A stretch of 64,000 nt of DNA from Cyclobacteriaceae bacterium (GCA_016787605.1 JAEUUE010000045.1:38665-102664), one strand, 5' to 3'. Counted from the first letter of the stretch, positions 27,849 to 37,521 are shown. Notes: a model not told the origin generated them from the letters alone. Program-made: numbers and translations.

Positions 27849-29138
27849 ATGAACATTTTGCTCATCGGCAGTGGAGGAAGGGAACACGCCCTGGCCTGGA
27901 AAATGCGCCAGAGCTCCCTTTGCACGCAGCTCTACATTGCCCCGGGAAATGCCGGGACGGCTATCGTCGGAGAAAATCTGCCCGTTAAGGCCGATGACCT
28001 CGCAGGCATTATCCACGCCTGCCGGGAAAAGAAAATCGACCTGGTTGTTGTCGGGCCAGAAGTGCCGCTGGTCGCCGGCCTGCGCGACCACCTTGAACGT
28101 CAGCCCGATCTGGGCCACTTGCTGATGGTAGGTCCCGGCCAGTCAGGCGCTCGCCTGGAAGGCAGCAAGGATTTTTCCAAGCACTTCATGGAACGCCACA
28201 ACATCCCCACGGCCAAAGCACGCACGTTTACCGAAGCTGACCTGGCGGAAGGGCTCAGCTACCTGGACCACTGCTTGCTCCCCATTGTGCTGAAGGCCGA
28301 CGGGCTCGCTGCAGGCAAAGGAGTGATCATCTGTCAGACGCATGAAGAAGCGAAGTCCACCCTCAAGGACATGCTGTCCAACCATCTCTTCGGTGAAGCC
28401 AGCGCCCGCGTTCTTGTAGAAGAATTCTTGTCCGGGATCGAACTTTCCGTCTTTGTCCTGACCGATGGCGAATCGTATGTTCTTCTCCCGGAGGCCAAAG
28501 ACTATAAACGCATCGGTGAAATGGACCAGGGGCCGAATACCGGAGGCATGGGCGCGGTGTCTCCCGTTCCCTTTGCCGACGTCGCCTTCATGGAGAAAGT
28601 CAGATCGCGCATCATTGTCCCCACGTTGAAAGGGCTCCAGGCTGAAAGCATTCCTTACCGGGGGTTCATCTTTTTCGGGCTGATCAACGTCAACGGCAAT
28701 CCGATGGTGATCGAATACAACGCCCGCATGGGTGACCCGGAAACAGAGGCGGTGATTCCGCGGATAAAGTCGGACCTCGTGGAATTACTCGTCGCATGCG
28801 CCAAGGGCAACCTCAAGGACAGCCATATTGAAATCTCTCCCGAAACCGCCGTGACGGTGATGATGGTTTCCGGGGGCTACCCGGGCGACTACGCGAAGGG
28901 GAAGTTGATCTCCGGCTTATCCGACGCCCCCGGGGCTTTGCTGTTTCATGCCGGAACCCGGCATGCCGCCGCAGGAATCCTGACGGACGGGGGAAGGGTA
29001 TTGGCCGCCACAGGACAAGGATCACGGATCGATACGGCCCGGCAGGCGGCCTACCAGGCATTGGCCGCCATTTCATTCGAGCAAGCCTATTTCAGACGGG
29101 ATATTGGTGTAGATTTGTTGTCGGTTGAAAAATCTTGA
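27849..29138 (+). CDS. purD: Phosphoribosylamine-glycine ligase
   Basis: 429 aa. The start MNILLIGSGGREHALAWK and the ATP-grasp core LKADGLAAGKGVIIC, GPNTGGMGAVSP and EYNARMGDPETEAV are diagnostic. The enzyme joins glycine to 5-phosphoribosylamine with ATP in the second step of purine synthesis. It is full length with no fused GARS/AIRS partner. It follows recQ by 36 bases but probably has its own promoter. Next comes ricT, 39 bases on. Confidence 0.97.
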   Translation: MNILLIGSGGREHALAWKMRQSSLCTQLYIAPGNAGTAIVGENLPVKADDLAGIIHACREKKIDLVVVGPEVPLVAGLRDHLERQPDLGHLLMVGPGQSGARLEGSKDFSKHFMERHNIPTAKARTFTEADLAEGLSYLDHCLLPIVLKADGLAAGKGVIICQTHEEAKSTLKDMLSNHLFGEASARVLVEEFLSGIELSVFVLTDGESYVLLPEAKDYKRIGEMDQGPNTGGMGAVSPVPFADVAFMEKVRSRIIVPTLKGLQAESIPYRGFIFFGLINVNGNPMVIEYNARMGDPETEAVIPRIKSDLVELLVACAKGNLKDSHIEISPETAVTVMMVSGGYPGDYAKGKLISGLSDAPGALLFHAGTRHAAAGILTDGGRVLAATGQGSRIDTARQAAYQALAAISFEQAYFRRDIGVDLLSVEKS

Positions 29139-29177
29139 CCTGCTGTGAAAGCCTTTCAACACCTTAAGAACTGATGT

Positions 29178-30338
29178 ATGGGTTGCTCGTGTGGGACCAA
29201 ACAAGGCGGAAAGACGGCTGGCTGCAATAATAACGGTGCCTGCGAAACCGGCGGCTGCAACAAAATGAACGTATTCGACTGGCTGTCCAACATGGATATG
29301 CCCGTGCAGGAGCGCTTCGATGTGGTGGAGGTGCGCTTTAAAAATGGTCGGAAGGAATTTTTCAGGAACTCGGATAAGCTTGATATCTACGCCGGCGACC
29401 CGGTTGTAGTCGAGGTGCAGAACGGCCATCATTTAGGGCATGTATCTCTCCAGGGGGAGCTCGTCCGCCTTCAGATGAAGAAAAAGAACGTGGCCAACGA
29501 CGGGGAAATCCGGAAGATCTACCGGGTAGCCAATACCCGCGACCTGGAGAAATTCGAAGAGGCCCGCAAGCGGGAGATGCCTTCGCTGCATCGTTGCCGT
29601 GAAATCATCCGGCAGATGCGCCTGAACATGAAGCTTTCCGACGTGGAATATCAAGCCGATAACACCAAGGCAATCTTCTATTATTCCGCCGAAGAACGGG
29701 TCGATTTTCGCGAGTTGATCAAGGTGCTGGCCGGAGAATTCCGGGTCCGGGTGGAGATGCGGCAAATCAGCCTGCGCCAGGAGGCGGGAAGACTGGGGGG
29801 TATCGGGGTGTGCGGACGCGAGCTTTGCTGTTCCACCTGGTTGAGCGAGTTCAAGAATGTGGCAACCAGCGCCGCCCGCTACCAGAACCTCTCCCTTAAT
29901 CCCAGCAAACTCAGCGGGCAGTGCGGACGACTCAAGTGCTGTTTGAATTACGAGCTGGAAACCTACATGCACGCGCTGAAGGATATCCCCGATATTTCCA
30001 GGCCATTGCAGACCGAACGCGGGGATGCGGCGCTGCAAAAGACGGACATCTTCCGCCGGATCATGTGGTTTGGCTACAAGGATGAAAACACCTGGTATCC
30101 GATTCCCGTGTCGAGGGTAAATGAAATTCTGCGGTTGAACCAGGAGGGCAAGAAGCCGGCGACGCTGGAAATCAATGAGGTGGCTGAACGCGAACCCGTC
30201 GAAGTCCTCAACAGCGACCTCATGCGGCTCGACAAAAAGTTCAGCAACAAAGGAAAAGGCAAACGGCGGTCGCGCAATCACCGCCGGGACCGTAACCGCG
30301 GCTCCCGTCCTGGCAATCCGTCTCAACCCCCCCGTTAG
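29178..30338 (+). CDS. ricT: PSP1-domain protein of the RicT/YaaT family
   Basis: 386 aa. The N-terminus is cysteine-rich (MGCSCGTKQGGKTAGC..., Cys at 3, 5, 16, 22, 27). A PSP1 domain follows, with cysteine motifs GVCGRELCCSTW and SGQCGRLKCCLNYE towards the middle, and the C-terminus is very basic (KGKGKRRSRNHRRDRNRGSR). In Bacillus, RicT works in the Ric complex, which carries iron-sulfur clusters and controls RNase Y and development. Partners RicA and RicF are not in this window. The gene ends 5 bases before gldH, a pairing often seen in Bacteroidota, so co-transcription is likely. Confidence 0.88.
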   Translation: MGCSCGTKQGGKTAGCNNNGACETGGCNKMNVFDWLSNMDMPVQERFDVVEVRFKNGRKEFFRNSDKLDIYAGDPVVVEVQNGHHLGHVSLQGELVRLQMKKKNVANDGEIRKIYRVANTRDLEKFEEARKREMPSLHRCREIIRQMRLNMKLSDVEYQADNTKAIFYYSAEERVDFRELIKVLAGEFRVRVEMRQISLRQEAGRLGGIGVCGRELCCSTWLSEFKNVATSAARYQNLSLNPSKLSGQCGRLKCCLNYELETYMHALKDIPDISRPLQTERGDAALQKTDIFRRIMWFGYKDENTWYPIPVSRVNEILRLNQEGKKPATLEINEVAEREPVEVLNSDLMRLDKKFSNKGKGKRRSRNHRRDRNRGSRPGNPSQPPR

Positions 30339-30343
30339 CAATC

Positions 30344-30838
30344 ATGCCTCTTCGCAGGTCGTTCCCTGTATTCGTTCTGGCGATATCGCTCGTCGTGGTT
30401 TTGAATTCCTGCGATTCCAGCCGTGTATTTGAAGACAATCACGAGTTTCCCAACCGCCAGTGGCTAGTGAGCGAGGAGCCCGCTTTTGAGTTTGTGGTAA
30501 CCGATTCAGCACGGACTTACAACCTGTACTACAACCTGCGCAATTCCCTGAACTATGAATGGGACCGGATATACGTTACCTATGTGCTTACCGATTCTGC
30601 GGGACAGGAATTGGCCAAGAAGCTGGTATACAACGAACTTTTTGACCCTACCGGTCAACCCCATGGAGAAAGTGGCATTGGTGACATCTACGACCACCGT
30701 TTCCCGATTCTGACTCACTATCAATTTCCTCGGTCGGGAAAATATGCGATTCGGCTGAAGCAGTATTCACGGCAAGACACCCTACGTGGAGTGCTGGCCG
30801 TGGGGGTGCGTGTCGAACTTGAGGGCCTCCCCAAATGA
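30344..30838 (+). CDS. gldH: Gliding-motility lipoprotein GldH
   Basis: 164 aa lipoprotein. The signal peptide ends in a lipobox with Cys23 (VVVLNSCDSS). The mature part has the GldH order: an acidic/aromatic FEDNHEFPNRQW start, then YNLYYNLRNSLNYEWDRIYV and GDIYDHRFPILTHYQFPRSGKYAIRLKQYSR. GldH is a lipoprotein needed for gliding and linked to the type IX secretion/gliding machinery in Flavobacterium. It is directly downstream of ricT and followed by a GC-rich hairpin and a converging histidine kinase gene. Confidence 0.9.
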   Translation: MPLRRSFPVFVLAISLVVVLNSCDSSRVFEDNHEFPNRQWLVSEEPAFEFVVTDSARTYNLYYNLRNSLNYEWDRIYVTYVLTDSAGQELAKKLVYNELFDPTGQPHGESGIGDIYDHRFPILTHYQFPRSGKYAIRLKQYSRQDTLRGVLAVGVRVELEGLPK

Positions 30839-30840
30839 AA

Positions 30841-30865
30841 GGGGCCCCCTTCATCAAGGGGCCCC
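30841..30865 (+). terminator. GC-rich hairpin after gldH
   Basis: Arms GGGGCCCC at 30841-30848 and GGGGCCCC at 30858-30865 can pair over a nine-base loop. There is no clear T-run, so it could stop transcription from either side only weakly. It sits in the 119-base gap between the converging gldH and kinase genes. Confidence 0.5.
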
Positions 30866-30957
30866 GCTTCAAGCTTCCTAAGACCTAATCCAACTATTAC
30901 TGATCAAAGAAACGAAAGCTTTTCTGTATCCGGTCAGATCCAGGCATTAGAAACGAA

Positions 30958-32334
30958 TTAGAACTTGTCAATGGCGGGTAACGTAACCAGGACCTCCGTC
31001 CCAACCCCTACCCTGGAAGAGATCTGGATTTCCCCTTCATATACCCGTACAATGCGCTGGCTCAGCGAAAGACCGATTCCGTACCCTTTAGTCCGCGAAG
31101 TCTGGTCACCCCGGAAAAATGGCTGAAAGACATCCTTCAGGCTTGCCTCATCAATTCCTGGACCATGGTCAGCCACGCGGATATGGATCTTTGAAGGTGT
31201 GCAAAACAGGGATACCCGGGCCGAATGATCATAGGAAAATTTGCAGGCGTTCTCCATGATGTTGATGAGCGCGGTTCGAAGCAGGTAGGGATTCCCATAA
31301 ATAGAAACCCGTTCTTCGTTATCGGGCAGCTCCACCTTGACCACCTCCGTATGATACTGGGGGTCCAAACCGCGAACCTTTTCCATGGCCTCCCAGAGCA
31401 CCTCGTCTACCCGGACTTTGGTGATGGAAAACGTACGGTTCTCTTCATGCAAGGAGGCCAGATCCAGCAGGCTGGTGGACAGCAGGTTTAGCTCGCGCGT
31501 GTCCTCCAGCACCGACTCGATGGTTTTGCGGTACTCTTCGTTGGATCGCGCATTCAGCAAGGTGACCTCCAGCTGGGAGGTAATTTTTGTAAGGGGGTTT
31601 TTCAACTCGTGGGAGACATTGCTCACAAACGACCGCTGTAATCCAAATGCCCGGTCGATTCTCGCCAGCAACCCATTAAAGATCCGGATGAGTTTCCCAA
31701 TCTCGTCGTTGTAACGGGGTTCCTTCAGTCGTCGCTCAAGGTCCTGCTCCGAAATAGACTCCACATCGGCAATGAGTGCATTGATGGGCTTAAGGGCCCG
31801 GCCGGCAAAGATCCAGCCGGTCACCAGCACAATTAGTGTCGACACCAGGAGCAAAGCGATGAGCAAGGCCCTAAGGTTTCTCATCAGGCCATCGCCAGCC
31901 ACATCGATGGCTCCTGCAATAACTACAAACTCACCCTGCCGGTCGCGGAACCGAACTCCCACGACCTGAAACTCCTGGTAGGAAAAATACCGGGTTCCGT
32001 TCCGTCGCACGATGTCCAGGTCAGAGGGCCCCAGCTGAAAGGTTATTGTGTCATTATTCGTATAGACTTCCTGGTTAGCCGAATCGTACACAGAAATATT
32101 TTCGCTGTATAGCACATCATACTTGGCCCGGTCAATGATTTTCAGCAAGGACGAGTCCACCTGTTCAATGTGAAGCAGGAGCCTCCCCGAGGTGATGGCT
32201 TTCGCATAAAGCCGTTCATGGAATTGCTCCTGGTTGTAACGGAACAGGAAGTAATAGATCAGGCCAAAGGACAATACCAGGAAGAAGAATACCACGATGG
32301 AAAACTGGAGGGTAAGGCGAAGCCGTATTTGCAT
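30958..32334 (-). CDS. Sensor histidine kinase
   Basis: 458 aa. Two membrane helices at about 9-31 and 155-177 flank a sensor domain of about 120 residues. A HAMP linker follows, then HisKA with the phosphorylated His242 in SNVSHELKNPLTK, and a HATPase domain with NIMENACKFSYD (N box), DHGPGID and GYGIGLSLSQRIV. This fits a trans-membrane two-component kinase with an extracytoplasmic sensor. The regulator gene lies 2 bases upstream on the same strand, so they are co-expressed partners. The signal is unknown. Confidence 0.94.
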   Translation of the reverse strand: MQIRLRLTLQFSIVVFFFLVLSFGLIYYFLFRYNQEQFHERLYAKAITSGRLLLHIEQVDSSLLKIIDRAKYDVLYSENISVYDSANQEVYTNNDTITFQLGPSDLDIVRRNGTRYFSYQEFQVVGVRFRDRQGEFVVIAGAIDVAGDGLMRNLRALLIALLLVSTLIVLVTGWIFAGRALKPINALIADVESISEQDLERRLKEPRYNDEIGKLIRIFNGLLARIDRAFGLQRSFVSNVSHELKNPLTKITSQLEVTLLNARSNEEYRKTIESVLEDTRELNLLSTSLLDLASLHEENRTFSITKVRVDEVLWEAMEKVRGLDPQYHTEVVKVELPDNEERVSIYGNPYLLRTALINIMENACKFSYDHSARVSLFCTPSKIHIRVADHGPGIDEASLKDVFQPFFRGDQTSRTKGYGIGLSLSQRIVRVYEGEIQISSRVGVGTEVLVTLPAIDKF

Positions 32335-32336
32335 GG

Positions 32337-33017
32337 TCAGGCCGGTTGCTTCATCACGTACCCTAATCCAAACTGCGTGTGAATGAGTTTTTCCTTGAAG
32401 TCGCGGTCGATCTTGCGGCGGAGGTAATTGACGTACACCTCAACCATGTTCGTGCCTGTGTCGAAGTCCAGGCCCCATACATGCTTCACAATTTCCTGCC
32501 GGGAAAGAACCCGTTCCTTGTTGCGAAGCAGGAACTCCAGCAAGGCATATTCCCGGGCCGTCAACTGGATTTCCCTTCCTCCCCTCTTTACGACGCGGGT
32601 TTGCGGATTGAGTTCCAGGTCGCCCAGGGTTAACACCGGACTCAACTGCGCGGAAGTGATGCCCCGTTTGGTAAGCGTTCGGATCCGGGCCAACAACTCC
32701 TGAAATTCAAACGGCTTGACCAGGTAATCATCGGCGCCGCTGTCGAGGCCCGTTACCACATGACCGACACCACCCAGGGCGGTCAGCATGAGCAACGGGG
32801 TTTCATTATGCATTTCACGAATCTGCCGGCAAAGTTGTATGCCACTCATGCCCGGCAGCACAATATCACTGATGATGATCTGGTAGGTCCCCGCCATCGC
32901 CAATCGCAATCCCTCCAATCCGTCTGCGGCGGTGTCGACATCATACCCATTCTCCTCCAGCCCCTTGCGAATGAATGCCAGTGTCTTTGGCTCATCTTCG
33001 ATCAACAAAATTCTCAT
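32337..33017 (-). CDS. OmpR-family response regulator
   Basis: 226 aa from the ATG at 33017, which gives MRILLIEDEP; the longer frame to 33170 would cross into nhaD. The receiver domain has acidic residues E7 and D8, phospho-acceptor D51 in IIISDIVLPGMSG, and K101 in LVKPF. The C-terminal winged-helix domain (about 128-226) contains LELNPQTRVVKRGGREIQLTAREYALLEFLL and VEVYVNYLRRKID, the OmpR/PhoB DNA-binding part. It pairs with the kinase 2 bases downstream and is divergent from nhaD. Confidence 0.95.
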   Translation of the reverse strand: MRILLIEDEPKTLAFIRKGLEENGYDVDTAADGLEGLRLAMAGTYQIIISDIVLPGMSGIQLCRQIREMHNETPLLMLTALGGVGHVVTGLDSGADDYLVKPFEFQELLARIRTLTKRGITSAQLSPVLTLGDLELNPQTRVVKRGGREIQLTAREYALLEFLLRNKERVLSRQEIVKHVWGLDFDTGTNMVEVYVNYLRRKIDRDFKEKLIHTQFGLGYVMKQPA

Positions 33018-33147
33018 GACTAAACTTACTCGATCCCGAATCGGGCCACTCACCTGAATTATTAGAAATTGGTTAGAAGCCCTTTCCGCCAAGTTACGAG
33101 GATTCAGGGGAAGTAACTTTCCGGGGAATCCCCGAACCATCGCCACC

Positions 33148-34458
33148 ATGGAGCTTCTGGCCATTGTCATTTTCCTGTTGGGCTACCTAATGATCGCCCT
33201 CGAGCATCCGCTCAAGATCAATAAAACCGCCACTGCCCTCCTGACCGGCACACTTTGCTGGGCCGTCCTGGCCTTATCCACTTCCGACTTCCTTGGGGTG
33301 TGGATCGAACGGGGTCTTATCGAGGCCTCCTCGCAATGGCCCGGGTTTCTCAACAATGCCCTGGCCCATCAGCTCAGCAGCATCTCCGGGATCCTCTTTT
33401 TTCTTATCGGGGCCATGACCATCGTGGAACTCATCGATGCCCACGATGGCTTCCAGATCATCACCGACAACATCCGGACCCGCGATGTACGCGCACTTCT
33501 CTGGATTGTAAGCTGGGTTACCTTCTTCCTATCCGCCGTCCTTGATAACCTCACCACTTCGATTGTGATGGTTTCCCTGATTCGCAGCCTCATTCCTTAC
33601 CGCGATATGAGGATGTTCTTTGCCGGCATCATCGTCATTGCAGCCAATGCGGGCGGTGCCTGGTCACCCATCGGGGATGTGACGACTACGATGCTGTGGA
33701 TTGGAGGTCAAATAAGTTCAGGGGCGATCATCAAGAGTCTTTTTCTGCCCAGCGTCGTGTGCCTAATGGTGCCGCTGCTGTTTCTGACTTTCCGGATGAG
33801 CGGGCGTGTAGAAGGATTTGAGAAGCATCCGGCCAAATCCAAAGAGGTAAAGGCGGGTAAAACGATGCTGGTCGTGGGCATAGGCGCGCTGGTCTTTGTT
33901 CCGGCCTTCAAAACCGTTACTCATCTTCCTCCCTTTCTCGGCATACTTCTTGGACTCGGAGTCATGTGGGTGATCTCCGAATTCATCAATCCCGAACTTG
34001 ATGAATCGGAGAAAAAGAAATACTCAGTCGCGGGTGCCCTCACCCGCATCGACGTCCCCAGCGTACTCTTCTTTTTCGGTATTCTGCTCGCGGTGGGAGC
34101 CCTGGAGACCATTCACACCCTGGACCACTTCGCGCACACCCTGGATGAGCATATTGGGGATACACGAATCATAATCTCCCTGATTGGGGTCATCTCCGCC
34201 ATCATCGACAACGTGCCTTTGGTGGCTGCCAGCATGGGCATGTATCACTTGTCAGACCACCCGGTCGACTCCATGCTATGGCACTACCTGGCCTACTGTG
34301 CCGGTACCGGCGGAAGCCTGCTCATTGTGGGTTCAGCGGCAGGTGTGGCCGTCATGGGTATGGAGAAAATTGACTTCCTCTGGTTCCTGAAACGCATCTC
34401 CGCCCTTGCCCTCATGGGTTATGCGGCTGGCGCCATCGCCTACCTCCTCCTTCATTGA
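33148..34458 (+). CDS. nhaD: NhaD-type sodium/proton antiporter
   Basis: 436 aa, with about 11-12 hydrophobic segments. Family features include DNLTTSIVMVSLIRSLIPYRDMRMFFAGIIVIAANAGGAWSPIGDVTTTMLWIGGQIS, where conserved Asp and Thr residues sit in the substrate path, and a second half-site IDNVPLVAASMGMYHL...YCAGTGGSLLIVGSAAGVAVMG. It exchanges Na+ (or Li+) for protons at the inner membrane and helps pH and salt tolerance. It is divergent from the response-regulator gene (130-base gap); the two-component pair may control it, but no operator is visible. Confidence 0.92.
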   Translation: MELLAIVIFLLGYLMIALEHPLKINKTATALLTGTLCWAVLALSTSDFLGVWIERGLIEASSQWPGFLNNALAHQLSSISGILFFLIGAMTIVELIDAHDGFQIITDNIRTRDVRALLWIVSWVTFFLSAVLDNLTTSIVMVSLIRSLIPYRDMRMFFAGIIVIAANAGGAWSPIGDVTTTMLWIGGQISSGAIIKSLFLPSVVCLMVPLLFLTFRMSGRVEGFEKHPAKSKEVKAGKTMLVVGIGALVFVPAFKTVTHLPPFLGILLGLGVMWVISEFINPELDESEKKKYSVAGALTRIDVPSVLFFFGILLAVGALETIHTLDHFAHTLDEHIGDTRIIISLIGVISAIIDNVPLVAASMGMYHLSDHPVDSMLWHYLAYCAGTGGSLLIVGSAAGVAVMGMEKIDFLWFLKRISALALMGYAAGAIAYLLLH

Positions 34459-34465
34459 TCAAACA

Positions 34466-34498
34466 AAAAGTCCCGGCCGTTAACCGGCCGGGACTTTT
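34466..34498. terminator. Bidirectional terminator between nhaD and secDF
   Basis: A perfect 14-base-pair stem: left arm AAAAGTCCCGGCCG, loop TTAAC, right arm CGGCCGGGACTTTT. The A-run on one side and T-run on the other let it end transcription from both converging genes. Confidence 0.92.
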
Positions 34499-34518
34499 CG
34501 TGTAGTCTGGGTGATTGC

Positions 34519-37500
34519 CTAGGCGGCCTTAACCGGTTCATCGCCCTTCTTATCAAGATCGATCACCAGCGGCGAGGCGATAAATATGGACGAATATGTT
34601 CCAATCACCACACCAATGACCAGGGCAAAGGAGAATCCACGCAGCGTTTCACCTCCGAAGAACAGCAACACCACGACGACCATAAGCACCGTGCTGGACG
34701 TCACAATGGTCCGGCTCAACGTGCTGGTAATTGCGCTATTAAAAATCTTCTTGCGTTCATGGCTGGTTCCCAATCCCATGTACTCCCTGATCCGGTCAAA
34801 AATGATCACGGTGTCGTTAATAGAGTAACCAATGATGGTCAGCAAGGCAGCGACAAAAACCTGGTCAATCTCCAGAATGAAGCCCAATGCCCCGGCAATG
34901 GCAAAAGCCGCAAACGTGAAAAGCATGTCGTGAATAAGTGCTACGATAGCGCCAGTGCTGAACTGCCATTTACGGAAACGGATCAGGATATAGAGGAAGA
35001 TGGACAGGATCGCCAGACCTCCCGCCGTGAACGCCGAACTTTTGATATCGTCGGCGATTGTCGCACCCACTTTAGAAGTCGAAGCGATGGTAAAATGCTG
35101 GTCATCAAGCTGGCGATCGTTCTCGGTGAACTTCTTTCCCGTTTTCGCCTCCAGGCCCTGGATCACCGCCGCTTTCACTTTTTCATCGGCCGCCTCTGAC
35201 TCGTCCTCCACCAGGTACGAAGTGGTAACCTTCATGACATTGTTTCCGCCATAGTTCTTCACTTCGGTACCTGCTCCCTGGAAGCTGGCCGTCAGGTCCG
35301 ACTTCAGACGGGTGGCTTCCACGGGTTGGGTAAACGCAACCACGTAAGAACGACCTCCCTTGAAATCCACGCCAAGATTGAGACCTTGCAAGGCGATAAG
35401 CACGAAGCCGATGGCTATAACAATACTGGAGAAGATGTATGCCCGTTTACGGAGGGAAACGAAATCAATGACCTTGTCCTTGGGAACGGCCCAGGCAATC
35501 GCTGTTTCAAAACTCACCTTAGCATCATCGCCCTTGCGGACCATCCATTCGATGATGACTCGGGAGATGTACACGGCCGAGAAGAAGGAGGTTCCGATAC
35601 CGATCATCAGCACGATGGCAAAACCCTTGAGGGGGCCCAGGCCAAAGATGAACAGGAACATTCCGGTCATGAATGTGGTGAGGTTAGAATCAAAGATGGC
35701 TGAGAACGCCCGGCGGTATCCCACGCTGATGGCTTCCCGCAAGCGCTTTCCATGACGGAGTTCTTCGCGAATTCGCTCGTAGATAAGCACGTTGGCATCC
35801 ACGGCCATACCCATCGTCAGCACGATACCGGCGATACCGGGCAGCGTGAGCGCCGCATTGAATTGGGCCAGGATACCCAGGATGAAGAAGATGTTGAACA
35901 GCAAGGCCAAATTGGCCACGATCCCGCCCTTCGCATAGTAGATCACCATGAAGATGACCACCAGGACCAAGCCGGCAAAAGACGAAATCAGTCCCTGGCT
36001 TTGCGCCAATTGACCCAGCGAGGGCCCGACGTAGGCCTCTTCCACAATCCGGGTCGGAGCAGGAAGTGAACCTGCTTTCAGCACATTGGCGAGGTCCTTG
36101 GCTTCTTCCAACTCAAATGAGCCCGTAATCTGCGAATTGCCATTCGGAATCTCCCCTTGCACCGTGGGGGCGGTATAGACATAATTATCAAGCACGATGG
36201 CGATGCGTCCCTGCGGGGATTTTGCAGCCGCCGTGGCCGTCACTTTGGCCCAAACCCTTGAACCCGCCGCGTTCATCGTCATGCTTACCGCGGGGCGGGC
36301 AAACTGATCGTAATCCAGGCGCGCATCGTTGATCACCTCACCCGAAAGCAAGGGCTTGCCGCTGCGGCCCAGGTTGATGAAATTCAGTCGAAGGTCATCC
36401 TTCCCGGGTGTGATATCCGGTTCCGGCTTTACGTCCCAGAACCACCCGATGGTACGGGGGATCATCGCCCGAACATCCTCGCGCTTCAAAATGCGATTGA
36501 TTTCCGCAGTATCCTTAACTGCATAAAGGAAAGGGATAGTCTGATCACTGAGGGCAAAGAGCGGAGAAGCGGTCAGGCTGCGCAGCGAGTCCAGCACATT
36601 GCTTGACGTGTCGGAAGCAGCTTTCGCCAATTGGGCTTCCAGCGCTGACTGGGTGCTGTCGGCGGCTGACTTTGAATCATCTCCCGTCTGCGTCTTTTGG
36701 GAAGACTGGGCGGCCCGTGCGATATTCTGTTCATTCAACAACTTCTGGTTGACGGCCATGATCGCCTGGCTGAGTTGGGGGTCATTGGTTTCAATGACTT
36801 CCCAGAATTCAAGGCGGGCGACACCAGAGAGCAGCTTGCGAACGCGCTGCGGGTTATCCGCCCCGGGGATTTCCACCTGGATGCGTCCACCGCCCTGGAG
36901 ACGCTGAATGTTGGGCTGGGAAGTTCCGAATTTGTCGATACGCGTCTTCAGAATGGTAAACGAACGGTCGAAGGCACGCTCGATTTCCTCCTTGAGGAAG
37001 CTCACCACGGTGTCATCAGAATCAGAAAGACTGATCCGGCCACGGGTGGCGGTGGAGGCAAACAACGAAGCCAGCGTGCGGTCCGGGTTAGCCTCCTTGA
37101 AGGCCGCATAGAAGAGATCCGCAAAATTCTCGTTACTGGTCTTGTACCGTTCACGCGCTGTTTGAAGCGCCGTCACAAATGCCGGATCCTGGTTGTTGCC
37201 GCTCAGTCCGCGCACAATATCCACGGGCGACACCTCCAGCACCAGGTGCATTCCGCCCTGAAGGTCGAGGCCCTGGCTCAGCTCGTTTTCCTTAACCTCC
37301 TTGTAGGTATACTCCATGCCGAAGAGGTTGTACACCGGCAGGTTCCAGATGGAATCCAGGTACGATTGCTTCCTGGTCAGATCGAGCGCACCGTTTTGAT
37401 CGGTGGCATAATTTACGGCATCCTGCTGCACACGCCTTGAAACAAACGTGAACGACAGGTAGTACACGCATAACAGCGTGATCACAATAGCCAAAACGAC

Positions 37501-37521
37501 TACGACTCCTTTATTACGCAT
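34519..37521 (-). CDS. secDF: Protein translocase SecDF fusion
   Basis: 1000 aa from the ATG at 37521; a longer frame to 37563 starts with a poor hydrophobic leader. The SecD half has GLDLQGGMHLVLEV near residue 84, a large periplasmic domain, and the six-helix block. The SecF half begins near residue 660, with LNLGVDFKGGRSYVVAF. The fused form is common in Bacteroidota. It uses the proton gradient to pull exported chains through the Sec channel. The start is AT-rich, and the gene is 90 bases downstream of a small membrane-anchored protein gene. It converges on nhaD with the terminator at 34466. Confidence 0.96.
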   Translation of the reverse strand: MRNKGVVVVLAIVITLLCVYYLSFTFVSRRVQQDAVNYATDQNGALDLTRKQSYLDSIWNLPVYNLFGMEYTYKEVKENELSQGLDLQGGMHLVLEVSPVDIVRGLSGNNQDPAFVTALQTARERYKTSNENFADLFYAAFKEANPDRTLASLFASTATRGRISLSDSDDTVVSFLKEEIERAFDRSFTILKTRIDKFGTSQPNIQRLQGGGRIQVEIPGADNPQRVRKLLSGVARLEFWEVIETNDPQLSQAIMAVNQKLLNEQNIARAAQSSQKTQTGDDSKSAADSTQSALEAQLAKAASDTSSNVLDSLRSLTASPLFALSDQTIPFLYAVKDTAEINRILKREDVRAMIPRTIGWFWDVKPEPDITPGKDDLRLNFINLGRSGKPLLSGEVINDARLDYDQFARPAVSMTMNAAGSRVWAKVTATAAAKSPQGRIAIVLDNYVYTAPTVQGEIPNGNSQITGSFELEEAKDLANVLKAGSLPAPTRIVEEAYVGPSLGQLAQSQGLISSFAGLVLVVIFMVIYYAKGGIVANLALLFNIFFILGILAQFNAALTLPGIAGIVLTMGMAVDANVLIYERIREELRHGKRLREAISVGYRRAFSAIFDSNLTTFMTGMFLFIFGLGPLKGFAIVLMIGIGTSFFSAVYISRVIIEWMVRKGDDAKVSFETAIAWAVPKDKVIDFVSLRKRAYIFSSIVIAIGFVLIALQGLNLGVDFKGGRSYVVAFTQPVEATRLKSDLTASFQGAGTEVKNYGGNNVMKVTTSYLVEDESEAADEKVKAAVIQGLEAKTGKKFTENDRQLDDQHFTIASTSKVGATIADDIKSSAFTAGGLAILSIFLYILIRFRKWQFSTGAIVALIHDMLFTFAAFAIAGALGFILEIDQVFVAALLTIIGYSINDTVIIFDRIREYMGLGTSHERKKIFNSAITSTLSRTIVTSSTVLMVVVVLLFFGGETLRGFSFALVIGVVIGTYSSIFIASPLVIDLDKKGDEPVKAA

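Noticed and set aside
26739-28118. 459-residue antisense frame over the end of recQ and the start of purD
   Set aside because: It lies entirely antisense to well-supported recQ and purD sequence and has a leucine/valine-rich composition typical of a mirror frame. No domain is recognisable.
29433-30341. 302-residue antisense frame over ricT
   Set aside because: It mirrors the ricT coding sequence and lacks any recognised motif.
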